NCBI RefSeq assembly: GCF_000227745.2
Contig: NC_018012.1
Coordinates: 1,645,478-1,709,477 of the forward strand
DNA length: 64,000 nt
Direction: 5' to 3'
Source: Thiocystis violascens DSM 198
Lineage (GTDB): Bacteria > Pseudomonadota > Gammaproteobacteria > Chromatiales > Chromatiaceae
Of the stretch, positions 35,410-43,573 are shown piece after piece. A model generated the notes under the pieces. That model did no database searches, was not told the DNA's origin, and saw nothing but the letters and a program-made list of their open reading frames with translations. The translations under genes were made by a program, and so were the position numbers. How positions within the stretch are numbered: position 1 is the first letter of the stretch; every line of letters starts with the position of its first letter.

Positions 35410-35877
35410 TCACGACCCCGATGGAGGGAGATCCTGTACAAACGTCGACGGAAGTTGATCCACTTTCAGGGCCATGCCGCGCAATGCTTCGCTTTCGGTC
35501 TGAGCGCGAACCTTCAAGATACAGGGTTCGTCAAATTGGATCGGGGAAAAGACCAGCATGAATTGCGTCATCTGAATGCGCTCCTCGCGACGCTCATCCG
35601 TTGCATCCTCGCCCGCGTCGGATGCCGCCGCGAGTTGGCCTTCATCGAGCATCACTTCTTGTAAAGTCTCCTCATCTTTCAAGACCCGTAGGGTCAATGA
35701 TTGGAGCGGGTCATTCGCAGGCGTGAGAATTCTGACGGACAAGCAGAGTTTGGGCAGCGTCACCGGAAACGCGGGAACGAATAGTCCTCCTGAATAGACC
35801 CCGATATAGGAGATTTTGCCGCCGATCTCATGGCGGATATCGTCACAGAAGAGGGTCTCGACGTGGCGGATCATCAT
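35410..35877 (-). CDS. DUF6941-like protein
   Basis: 155 residues, unknown function. The N-terminus (RHVETLFCDDIRHEIGGKIS, then YIGVYSGGLFVPAFP) fits the DUF6941 pattern of small, probably beta-rich proteins found in mobile and variable regions. A glutamate/arginine-rich insert (ATDERREERIQ) occupies the middle. The start overlaps the stop of the antitoxin gene by four bases, so it may be the third gene of that operon. Confidence 0.5.
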   Translation of the reverse strand: MMIRHVETLFCDDIRHEIGGKISYIGVYSGGLFVPAFPVTLPKLCLSVRILTPANDPLQSLTLRVLKDEETLQEVMLDEGQLAAASDAGEDATDERREERIQMTQFMLVFSPIQFDEPCILKVRAQTESEALRGMALKVDQLPSTFVQDLPPSGS

Positions 35878-36362
35878 TTCTGTTTCGCTTGCGCGATGGC
35901 TTCCTGACGTTTGAGCGCTTGATCAAGGGCATTCAGGTCGATATCCAGCGCAGTGGCGAGCTTGCGGCAGGTCTCGATGGTGAGATTTTCCGTGCCGCGC
36001 TCGATGCGGGCGATGTGGGACTGGCTGGTTCCCAATGCGTCGGCGAGACGGGTCTGCGACCACCCCATCTTTAGTCGTAGGGTGCGCACCGTATCGCCAT
36101 CCTCCCGATAAAATGTCTCGGCCACCCAGCGCCTGCCGGACTCCAGGGCAGCGCGTCCCTGGTCGTCCGTTTCCCACTCATCCAGCAACTGGCTGATCGT
36201 CGTATGGTTGGCTGGAACGGGCGGTGGAGGTGCGGTGTAGGCTTCGAACGCGAAGACCGGGCAGCGGTTACGGCTGGTCGCCTCTCCAGCCTGGCCGACG
36301 ATCTTCTCAAAGCTCCTGATAGGCGCGGAGGATGCGCTGGCTGATAGGGTGGTTGGCGTCAT
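35874..36362 (-). CDS. HigA-like XRE antitoxin
   Basis: About 162 residues. The C-terminal 75 are an XRE helix-turn-helix (VRTLRLKMGWSQTRLADALG, TSQSHIARIERGTENLTIET, CRKLATALDIDL). The N-terminal part is variable, with a Pro run (TAPPPPVPANH), and probably binds the toxin. It follows and overlaps the RelE-fold toxin gene, the toxin-first order of HigBA. The start is uncertain because several in-frame starts lie within the toxin gene. Confidence 0.75.
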   Translation of the reverse strand: MTPTTLSASASSAPIRSFEKIVGQAGEATSRNRCPVFAFEAYTAPPPPVPANHTTISQLLDEWETDDQGRAALESGRRWVAETFYREDGDTVRTLRLKMGWSQTRLADALGTSQSHIARIERGTENLTIETCRKLATALDIDLNALDQALKRQEAIAQAKQK

Positions 36363-36699
36363 AGTCGAACTCCCGTGGCGCAATGGCCAGAACGTGATAG
36401 TGCTTTTCCCTTGGCTCGAAGGCGTAGACGATGCGATAGCGAAGACCCTTGTCCTCCAGATCCCACACCTTCAGCCGCCACAGATCCCGTCCTTGGCGCC
36501 ACTGCGCCTGCCACTTGCTGACATGAAAATCCGCTGAACGGTAGGCGCCGTAGTCGTGCTGGGTGAGACGATCCAAGAGATCCGGATCCGCTTCCAGTTG
36601 CGCCAGCAAGGCCAGAATCCGGCCAGCCGCTTGGGGCTCGCTGTCTCGCAGGGCGCGCAGGTCAGTCTTGGCATCATGATGGACGTAGAGGGCTATCAA
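36307..36699 (-). CDS. HigB/RelE-type toxin
   Basis: 130 residues, RelE/ParE-superfamily ribonuclease or gyrase-poison fold: DLRALRDSEPQAAGRILALL, FHVSKWQAQWRQGRDLWRLK and LRYRIVYAFEPREKHYHVLA, IAPREFDYD. The start codon is TTG at 36699; no better ATG precedes it. It is immediately downstream of the inverted repeat at 36700-36717 and first in the operon with the HigA-like gene. Confidence 0.75.
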   Translation of the reverse strand: MIALYVHHDAKTDLRALRDSEPQAAGRILALLAQLEADPDLLDRLTQHDYGAYRSADFHVSKWQAQWRQGRDLWRLKVWDLEDKGLRYRIVYAFEPREKHYHVLAIAPREFDYDANHPISQRILRAYQEL

Positions 36700-36717
36700 T
36701 ATATCGACCTAGATATA
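36700..36717. promoter_or_regulatory. Inverted repeat upstream of the HigB/HigA-like pair
   Basis: TATATC-GACCTA-GATATA, a perfect 6-bp inverted repeat touching the toxin start codon and overlapping an AT-rich promoter-like stretch. A likely autoregulatory operator for the antitoxin. Confidence 0.5.
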
Positions 36718-36921
36718 AAATAATCAAGACGTTTCTTCCGGTCGAGACGGCGGCGCGGGCCGGTCATCGCAACGACCTTGCCTGATTGTCCGGATGTCAA
36801 CATCTGAGGAAAGTGGATTAGGCGTTCCCGATCGGCGTTTGGGCGCGGTGCAAACCGCGCCCTTTCTGGTTTTTAGGGGAAGGTCTTGAGTCCATAACCC
36901 TTGATCCTGCCCGCCCCCCGA

Positions 36922-37632
36922 CTACAGATCATAGAGATCCCCATTCTCCTTGAGCCAACGCTCGGCATCCTCGTAATCCGGTGCAACCCGCCCGAGGATC
37001 TCGTAGAACCTGGCGCTATGGCTGTGCTCGATCAGATGGGCCAGTTCGTGCGTGACCAGATAACGAACCCGGTCGATCGGTAGCAGAATCGCGCGCCAGT
37101 GGAAGTTCAGACCGCCCGTCTTCGAGCAGGAGGCCCAGCGGTTCTTGAGGTCCATGACCCGCACGGGGCCGGGCGTCACACCAACCCTCGGCGCGAGCGC
37201 CGTTACCTCGCTGGCGAATCGGCGGCTGGCCTGCCGCGCGTACCACCGGACGAAATGCTGTCTGCCTTCCGGGGCGACCCTTTCCGCCATGAGGAACCGC
37301 CCGTTCTTCAGTTGCAGGGCTGGCCCCGCGAGGGCGCCATCGCCGGCGCGAAGGAGTTTCAGCCGATATTTCCTGCCGAGGTAGTGGAAACCCTCTCCCG
37401 TCATGTACTCCTTGCCGATCTTCGGGTGCAGCACGCGCCGCTTGTTGCCCAGGGTCTGGTAGATCCATTCCAGTCGCGAGCGGATGATCTCTTCCACACG
37501 CGCGTCCGAGAAGGCCGCCGGAACGGCGATCACCAGCTCGCCGGCACGGTCGACCGTGAGGTCCACGGTCTTGCGTCGGTCGCTCCGTCGCAGTTCGATC
37601 TCCAGGTCGTCGACCCAAATCAGCGCGTTCAT
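36922..37632 (-). CDS. SprT/YgjP-like zinc metalloprotease (DUF45)
   Basis: 236 residues. The zinc motif is RYLVTHELAHLIEHSHSARF (HExxH-like HELAH, third His further on), preceded by MDLKNRWASCSKTGGLNFHW, the DUF45 signature. This family is common directly after hsdR in type I loci, where its role is unknown. The start overlaps the hsdR stop by four bases, so it is co-translated with the restriction subunit. Confidence 0.85.
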   Translation of the reverse strand: MNALIWVDDLEIELRRSDRRKTVDLTVDRAGELVIAVPAAFSDARVEEIIRSRLEWIYQTLGNKRRVLHPKIGKEYMTGEGFHYLGRKYRLKLLRAGDGALAGPALQLKNGRFLMAERVAPEGRQHFVRWYARQASRRFASEVTALAPRVGVTPGPVRVMDLKNRWASCSKTGGLNFHWRAILLPIDRVRYLVTHELAHLIEHSHSARFYEILGRVAPDYEDAERWLKENGDLYDL

Positions 37633-40600
37633 GAGACGAGGAAACGGTGCCGGCTCTTTGCCAGGTCCACCAGGCGCGAGGCCAATTCGGCCAGTGTCTC
37701 GTTGGGGACGATCCTGGAGCGACGCAGAAGCCGGTAGATCGTTTTCTCCAGCCCCTGACGGCTGACGGGGTCGCGCCAGAACCCGACGCGCCCGATGGCT
37801 TCCCGCGCGGCGTCCACGACCGCGACCGTGGTCTCGATGGCGGTTCGGAGCGTTGCATCAGCGAGCTGCGGATGGTCCTTGTCCGTCAGATGCCGCTTGA
37901 TCAGACCGAAGAAGGGGGCCTGGACCTTGGGATCCAGCCCCTCGATCTCTTCGTCCCGGCCGCGCCGCAGCTCAGCGTCGATGAACTGGCGAAGCTCGCG
38001 CTCCAGTTCGTCCCAACGGTCTTTCAGCGCTTCGAGGATGCTTTCGAGCTTGGCACTGAAGGTGGCATAGAGGTCGGGATCCTCGTTGAAGTGCAGCGTG
38101 ATGTGATGGCGGGCGGCATGGCTCATCTGAGACGCGCGGGCGCGCGCCGAGCCGTTGGCCTCCACGGCTGCGGCGAAGTTCACGTCCAGGATCCCGATGG
38201 GCGGGATCTTGGGATCGATGCCGTTGGCGGCGATGTAGGTGTCGATCAGTTGCTTGACCTTGTGGTGGACGCCGTGCAGGTCGAGCTGTGGGTCGTGGTA
38301 GAGATTCGCGGCGACCTTGGCGATGAAGCCGAGGATCTTGGCATCCGGCTGGTAGGGCATCGCCTCCGGTCGCGGCATCACGATGGACAGGCCTTGCAGG
38401 AAGGCGCGCAGCTTGTTGATGAACTCGGCCCGGATCTTCACGTCCTCCAGCAGATCGACGCAGGCTTCGATGTCGCGGATGCCCTTGATGCCGCGCGTCA
38501 GAAAGACATCGATCGCGGCCTTGTGCCGGTCACGCAGATTGGGCAGCTCATCGCGGATATCCGTCATCGGGTCATGGGTCTCGTCCTCGTAATCGCCGAG
38601 GGCGTCGTGGAGGTGACGGGCGACCCCAATGTAATCCACCACGTATCCGCAATCCTTACCGCGAGCGCGCCGGTTGACGCGGGCAATGGCCTGCAACAGG
38701 TCGTGGGCGACGATCTTGCGGTCCAGATAGAGCACCTGCTCCACCGGGGCGTCGAAGCCGGTCAGGAGCATGTTCTGCACGCACAGGAAGGCCATCCCGT
38801 CCTGCTTCTCCGGATCCTGTTGGACCAGGGGCTTCTTGAAGCGGGCGATGTGATCATTCCGCTTGGTCTTGTCCGTCCACTGCCGCCAGGAGGGCGGGTC
38901 GTTGTGGTCGTGCGAGACCACGGCGGCGAATTCGAGCCGCTTGATCGTCTCCAGGCGCGGATGGGCGCCGACGAGGAATTGAACCCACGGATCTTCCTGC
39001 TCCAGGTCCTTCGGCTCCAGCGCCAGCTTGGCCGGGTCGAGCCCCGCGATCTCGGCCACGAGCGCGTCGCGTGCCTGCCCGAGCGATTCCCGGTAGGTCA
39101 GGACAGCCCGGCGGCTGACGGAGACGACCTGCGCCTTGAATCCATCGGGCATGATCTTGCGGACATAGTGATAAAGCATGTCCGCCGCCTTCTCCGCGAT
39201 CAGTTTCGGCGCCTCCAGGACATCGCCTGTCGTCGCGTACCGGTTGCGGATGACCTGCTGCTCCGCGTCGGTGTAGTCCCGGAACAGGTCCGCGAAGGCA
39301 CGGTCGAGGCGGTCGGTGTGCTCGACCAGCCCGTCGGTGGTCCGGCCCTCGTAGAGGATGCGGACCGTCGCCTCGTCCTCCTCGGCCTCCTTGAGCCGGT
39401 ACTTGTCGATGAATTCCCCGAAGATGCCCTGGGTGTGCGCCTTGTCCTGCTTGAGGATCGGCGTGCCGGTGAAGCCGATCCGGGCCGCGTTGGGCATGGC
39501 CGCCATCATGTTGGCGTGAAAGGTCTCGGTGTGGGAGCGGTGGCACTCGTCGACCAGGATCAGGATCTGCTCGGCGGCGTTGAGCACGCCGAACTCCTGA
39601 CGACGGACGGTCTGGCGCAGGGTGCGGACGCGCGCCGGGATGCCTGGCCCATCCGCCATGCGATCCAGGTGCTCGGCCGGTTTCAGCGGCACCTCGTACT
39701 CGAACACCTCGACCTCGCCGGTCCGGTCGAGGTACTTCTGGATCATGGCAAAGACCACATCCGGCCCCTCCTCGGCCAGGATGCCCTTCAGCCGATCGGT
39801 GTCGGAGACGCTGCGCCGCAGATCCCGCTCGTCCGGGCGCGCGTTCTCGCCGGTCAGGGCGAGGGTCTCGCGCAGTTGCTTTTCCAGGTCCGTGCGGTCG
39901 GTGACCACCACCACCTTGAACGCCCGCAGCGCCGGCTCGGTGCGCAGCTTGCGCACCAGATAGACCATGGTGATGCTCTTACCCGAGCCCTGGGTGTGCC
40001 AGACGATGCCGCCGCGCCGGTCCTGGTCGCGGTCGTTTTGGCGCCGGGTCGTGCCCGTCATCAGGCGCTCGATCGCCTTGCAGACCGCCCGATACTGCTG
40101 GTAACGCGGCGCGACCTTGATCAGCTTGCCGTCATCGGTCTTGAACAGGATGAAGTGTTGCAGGATGTCGAGCAGGCGTTCCGGCCGCAGCATCCCGGCC
40201 GCGAGCAGCTCCTGGCTCTTGAGGCTGTCCGCCGTCTTGCCCAGCTCGCGCGCCACCGCGTCGGGCGTCCAGGGGGCCACATCCTTCCATGGCTGGTAGT
40301 GCTCATGCAGCGCACCGAGGGTGCCGACCCGCGCCTCGTAGAAGTCGGTCACCACCATCAACTGGTTGTAGAGGAAGAGGTCTTCGATGCCTTCGTCCTC
40401 GTCGATCCAGTCGCGCTGGTTGGAGTACCGCAGCAACTGATCCAGCCCCTCGCCGATGGGGTCGGACAGGGCCGGGCTCTTGCACTCGATGACGACCAGC
40501 GGCAGCCCGTTGATCAGCAGCACCAGATCCGGGATGACGAACGACCCGCCGCCGGGCAGATCCACCCGGTACTGATTGATGACCGTGAAGGTGTTGCGGT

Positions 40601-41009
40601 CGCGCCGCTCGGGGTCGAATTCGATGAAGCGGATCAGGCGCTGGCGTTGGCCATCGCCGGTGGAGACATAGACCCCGGTAATCAGGCGCTCGGTGATGAG
40701 ACGATTGCGCTCGATCAGCCCCTGGCCGCCGGTCTTCTCCAGCTCGCGGATGGCGCGCTCGATGGTGAGGTCGTCGAGCGGCCCGTCGGCGTCGTTGATG
40801 CGGCGGATCGCGGCTCTCAGGGTGTCGTACTGGACGACCTCACGGAAGTGCCGCCGTCCCGTCGCACTCGGGTAGTCGATCTTGTCCTGCTCGTTCTCCA
40901 GGCAGAGGACTTCCCAGCCCATGGCGTGCAAGTGCAGCAGCAGTGGGCGCTCGACCTCGGACCACTCGGTCGGGGTGCTGGTGGGTGGTGGCAGTTCCGG
41001 TAGATCCAT
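37629..41009 (-). CDS. hsdR: Type I restriction endonuclease subunit R
   Basis: Motor and nuclease subunit of a type I restriction enzyme, 1126 residues, full length. The N-terminal PD-(D/E)XK nuclease has PDLVLLINGLPLVVIECKSP near 165-184. The translocase has Walker A WHTQGSGKSITMVYLVRKL near 335-353, the DEAD-like box ILVDECHRSHTETF near 490 and IGFTGTPIL. RecA2 contains FDAPVEQVLYLD and AIARVNRRARGKDCG. A helical C-terminal domain binds HsdM. All key motifs look intact. It is separated from hsdS and hsdM by a palindromic repeat, a toxin pair and a DarG-like gene. Confidence 0.95.
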   Translation of the reverse strand: MDLPELPPPTSTPTEWSEVERPLLLHLHAMGWEVLCLENEQDKIDYPSATGRRHFREVVQYDTLRAAIRRINDADGPLDDLTIERAIRELEKTGGQGLIERNRLITERLITGVYVSTGDGQRQRLIRFIEFDPERRDRNTFTVINQYRVDLPGGGSFVIPDLVLLINGLPLVVIECKSPALSDPIGEGLDQLLRYSNQRDWIDEDEGIEDLFLYNQLMVVTDFYEARVGTLGALHEHYQPWKDVAPWTPDAVARELGKTADSLKSQELLAAGMLRPERLLDILQHFILFKTDDGKLIKVAPRYQQYRAVCKAIERLMTGTTRRQNDRDQDRRGGIVWHTQGSGKSITMVYLVRKLRTEPALRAFKVVVVTDRTDLEKQLRETLALTGENARPDERDLRRSVSDTDRLKGILAEEGPDVVFAMIQKYLDRTGEVEVFEYEVPLKPAEHLDRMADGPGIPARVRTLRQTVRRQEFGVLNAAEQILILVDECHRSHTETFHANMMAAMPNAARIGFTGTPILKQDKAHTQGIFGEFIDKYRLKEAEEDEATVRILYEGRTTDGLVEHTDRLDRAFADLFRDYTDAEQQVIRNRYATTGDVLEAPKLIAEKAADMLYHYVRKIMPDGFKAQVVSVSRRAVLTYRESLGQARDALVAEIAGLDPAKLALEPKDLEQEDPWVQFLVGAHPRLETIKRLEFAAVVSHDHNDPPSWRQWTDKTKRNDHIARFKKPLVQQDPEKQDGMAFLCVQNMLLTGFDAPVEQVLYLDRKIVAHDLLQAIARVNRRARGKDCGYVVDYIGVARHLHDALGDYEDETHDPMTDIRDELPNLRDRHKAAIDVFLTRGIKGIRDIEACVDLLEDVKIRAEFINKLRAFLQGLSIVMPRPEAMPYQPDAKILGFIAKVAANLYHDPQLDLHGVHHKVKQLIDTYIAANGIDPKIPPIGILDVNFAAAVEANGSARARASQMSHAARHHITLHFNEDPDLYATFSAKLESILEALKDRWDELERELRQFIDAELRRGRDEEIEGLDPKVQAPFFGLIKRHLTDKDHPQLADATLRTAIETTVAVVDAAREAIGRVGFWRDPVSRQGLEKTIYRLLRRSRIVPNETLAELASRLVDLAKSRHRFLVS

Positions 41010-41039
41010 GGATCAATCCTGCTTCTTGTTGAATGAGAG

Positions 41040-41128
41040 TCGTAGGATGCGGTGAGGAACGAACCGCATCGATCGCGAAACCACGTCGCCGAATGGTGCG
41101 GTTCGCTCTCACTCACCGCATCCTACGA
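41040..41128. repeat. Imperfect palindromic repeat, 89 bp
   Basis: Left arm cgtaggatgcggtgagg followed by acgaaccgca; right arm tgcggttcg then ctcaccgcatcctacg after a 28-base centre. The arms pair almost fully and could fold into a long cruciform or hairpin. It lies in the gap after the RelE-type toxin stop and before hsdR. This GTAGGATGCGGTGAG palindrome type is familiar from dispersed REP/MITE-like repeats in proteobacteria. Confidence 0.75.
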
Positions 41129-41155
41129 TGAATTCATTGCTTTCCGTCAATCCAG

Positions 41156-41419
41156 TCAGTGCCTGGACTGATAGATGTCGCGACGATGCCCAACCAGAAC
41201 GACCACGACAATCAGCTCATTGTCCTGGATCTCGTAAATGATCCGATAGTCTCCGACTCTGATACGCCAAGCCTCTCTTCCAGACAATTTCTTGCAGCCT
41301 GGTGGCCTGGGCTCCTCCCTCAAATCACGTATGGCCGCGACGATCCTGTCCTGATGCGGCTGAGATAGGCGTGCCAATGATTTTTGCGCGGCCTTCCTGA
41401 TCCGTATGGAGTAGCTCAC
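41156..41419 (-). CDS. RelE-family toxin
   Basis: 87 residues, essentially complete RelE fold: IRIRKAAQKSLARLSQPHQD, RPPGCKKLSGREAWRIRVGD and YRIIYEIQDNELIVVVVLVG then HRRDIYQ. Probable ribosome-dependent mRNase. The start overlaps the antitoxin stop by four bases. Located inside the type I locus. Confidence 0.88.
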   Translation of the reverse strand: MSYSIRIRKAAQKSLARLSQPHQDRIVAAIRDLREEPRPPGCKKLSGREAWRIRVGDYRIIYEIQDNELIVVVVLVGHRRDIYQSRH

Positions 41420-41622
41420 TCGATCTTGCCTGCCTTGATTTCTGCAACCGCTTGATCGAAATCCAGCACTTCATCACCGGCTTCCTGCTTGGCTTGGTCA
41501 TAGGCCCGGATGTCATCGAGTTCTTCCATTTCTTCAACGATCTCCATCCATTCGGAGTACGGGATGATGACGGATTTTTTGTTCAGGTGTTCGTCGACGA
41601 TGTATTCGGCGTGTACGTTCAT
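41416..41622 (-). CDS. Phd/RelB-type antitoxin
   Basis: 68 residues from MNVHAEYIVDE. The N-terminal strand-helix (KKSVIIPYSEWMEIVEEMEE) resembles Phd/YefM-type DNA-binding antitoxins and the acidic tail (DFDQAVAEIKAGKIE) the RelE-binding region. A longer frame starting 14 codons earlier overlaps the upstream gene and was not used. Antitoxin-first order with the RelE gene. Confidence 0.8.
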   Translation of the reverse strand: MNVHAEYIVDEHLNKKSVIIPYSEWMEIVEEMEELDDIRAYDQAKQEAGDEVLDFDQAVAEIKAGKIE

Positions 41623-41642
41623 GTCGTGATCTCTCTGGATTG

Positions 41643-42191
41643 TCATGGTCTGAAGCCAAGCCACCCGCTGCTTTCCAGCCGCCGCCAGGCCACCTGGACA
41701 TGCTGCGCCTGGAAAACGCGGTGCTTGCGTTCGTTCCAGTCCCGGACCGCGCGCTCGGCGTCCTGCCCGCTGCGTGCCGGCGGATCCTCATGCACCGCGA
41801 CCCAATGCACGGACGCGAGCAGTTCCATGCCGTAAGGGGTCTCGAAGCCGGCGATCAGATCGCTGACCCGTTCGAGTCGCTCCAGCGAGTCAGGATGGTC
41901 CGAAAGAAAGGCGTCCGCCTCGGGCACCGCGCCCGGCAGCAGTTCCAGTTCGGTGTCGGGCTTCTGGGTGTCGCCGAACCCGCGCGTATCCTGTCCCTCG
42001 ATCCGCTCCAGCATCGTATTGAGGGCGTGAGCATAGGGACCGTAGAGCGCCTTCTCGAAGCGCAGTTGCAGGGGCTCCCCGCCCTCCTGGAGGAAGTACG
42101 CCAGCTTCTGAACCTCCAGCAGGGTGCGCCGGTAGTGATGAACGGCGTAGATGTCCATCAGCTTGATGAGCAGGGCGCGGGCGGGTGTCAT
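41643..42191 (-). CDS. DarG C-terminal-domain-like protein without macrodomain
   Basis: 182 residues matching the helical C-terminal domain found after the macrodomain in DarG antitoxins: LLEVQKLAYFLQEGGEPLQL, RFEKALYGPYAHALNTMLER, ELELLPGAVPEA and GMELLASVHWVA. No macrodomain and no DarT toxin are present; hsdS ends 68 bases upstream. It may be a free-standing relative with its own function, or a remnant of a darTG locus swallowed by the type I system. Start taken at MTPARALL; an upstream in-frame ATG would add a Pro-rich leader. Confidence 0.6.
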   Translation of the reverse strand: MTPARALLIKLMDIYAVHHYRRTLLEVQKLAYFLQEGGEPLQLRFEKALYGPYAHALNTMLERIEGQDTRGFGDTQKPDTELELLPGAVPEADAFLSDHPDSLERLERVSDLIAGFETPYGMELLASVHWVAVHEDPPARSGQDAERAVRDWNERKHRVFQAQHVQVAWRRLESSGWLGFRP

Positions 42192-42259
42192 GTGTGGGCG
42201 TTTCGTGCGCGCTGGCGGGATCTTTGGGTGCGGGGTGGGCGGCGGGTCGGAGTTTGGCA

Positions 42260-43573
42260 TCAGACGGCTGGTTCTGGGGCCGTTGCGGTTTGGGGGATGC
42301 GGACGCGAGCCGTCAGAAGGTCATTCATCAAACCATTCTTGACTGCTTTATGTTTCTCCAAGATCGCCATCTCCCCATCAATCCTTTGCTGACAGACCGC
42401 AATCACATCAAGGATCAATCGCTGTTCACTCAAGGTTGGCAACAAGATAGGTAGATTGCTCAATGCGGTTTTGTTGATCGATGCAAGATTCGTAGTTTGA
42501 ATGCCTACGGAGATGAAGTAACGGCGAGCAATTTGTCCTCCAGTCCAAATATCTAAGAAATCGGGATCTATCTTAGGTCCACTACGAACAACGAAAACAT
42601 GATTCTGATGGATGCAAGGACTCAGCTCTCCATGCCAAACACACCCTCTACCCAGCTTATCTAAATCGCCGCCCTCATTCATAAGAACATCGCCCGGAAG
42701 AACTGAGTATCTATCAAGTTCATCACGACTGATGGTCAGGATATTCATTTCGGCGAGATCAAGATAACCATCTTGCACATTGGCGACGCGCAAATAATGG
42801 ACCTGTATCGGTTTGTTGACCGCCTTGTTCTCATTCTTTGCTTTTCCTGAGCGTACTTCTGCGACATTGGCAAGCACCTCAACGGTCCAATCGGATGGTA
42901 TCCGTCCCAACCGCGACTCCTTGAACTGCTCAGGATGGCGCTCCGGGTCGCGCAACTCGCCGTTGTCGTCCAGGCCACGGGTGAGCAGGTCCTGGAGCAG
43001 CCCCTGCTTCATCCGTTGCATCTTGGCGATGACCTGCTCAGTCCTGCGGATGGTCTCGTCGAGGGTGTCGAGGATTTGGGCGATGCGGTGTTGTTCGGCA
43101 AGCGATGGAAACGGAATCTCGAACTCTCGGAGATCGGCCTGGAATAGGTGCGGCACACCGATTCCCGATTTCTTATCGTATATGAGCTTCTGAAAGGCAT
43201 GGGCTTTCGTCAGTTGATGAAGGAACGCCGGATCCAAGGTTTCCGAGCATCGTAAGACCGCTATTGATCCATTGACGGTTGCAGGACCAGGAAGCCCACG
43301 TACGAGATTGCTGATCCCGAGCGTGCTCCCATCCTTCACGAGGAGTACGTCACCAACCTGCAACATCAACTCGGGCGACTCGATATAGCGAAGCTCCGAA
43401 ATGAAGTTCACGTTATCGAAGTCTATTCGAGGGCCTTTGATATTGGGCGTAGCGAGGAAGATATAGCCTTTTTCCCGGTACTCGGAAGCCTGAAGCCCCT
43501 TCCATCCGATTCTTGCTTTGATGCTGGCGTGATCCCCTAGCCTAGCGGCGGGCCACGCAGCATCAGCCGACAT
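42260..43573 (-). CDS. hsdS: Type I restriction specificity subunit S
   Basis: DNA-recognition subunit, 437 residues, with two target-recognition domains. TRD1 (about 1-150) ends in the conserved IPFPSLAEQHRIAQILDTLD, then ETIRRTEQVIAKMQRMKQG, the first coiled-coil spacer. TRD2 (about 235-390) ends in NLPILLPTLSEQRLILDVIA and the second spacer. The target cannot be read from sequence. It overlaps the hsdM stop by 11 bases; full length. Confidence 0.93.
   Translation of the reverse strand: MSADAAWPAARLGDHASIKARIGWKGLQASEYREKGYIFLATPNIKGPRIDFDNVNFISELRYIESPELMLQVGDVLLVKDGSTLGISNLVRGLPGPATVNGSIAVLRCSETLDPAFLHQLTKAHAFQKLIYDKKSGIGVPHLFQADLREFEIPFPSLAEQHRIAQILDTLDETIRRTEQVIAKMQRMKQGLLQDLLTRGLDDNGELRDPERHPEQFKESRLGRIPSDWTVEVLANVAEVRSGKAKNENKAVNKPIQVHYLRVANVQDGYLDLAEMNILTISRDELDRYSVLPGDVLMNEGGDLDKLGRGCVWHGELSPCIHQNHVFVVRSGPKIDPDFLDIWTGGQIARRYFISVGIQTTNLASINKTALSNLPILLPTLSEQRLILDVIAVCQQRIDGEMAILEKHKAVKNGLMNDLLTARVRIPQTATAPEPAV

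Noticed and set aside
37647..41003. Very long plus-strand open frame (1118 codons)
   Set aside because: It is the antisense of hsdR; GC-rich codon use keeps the opposite strand open. No domain is recognisable.
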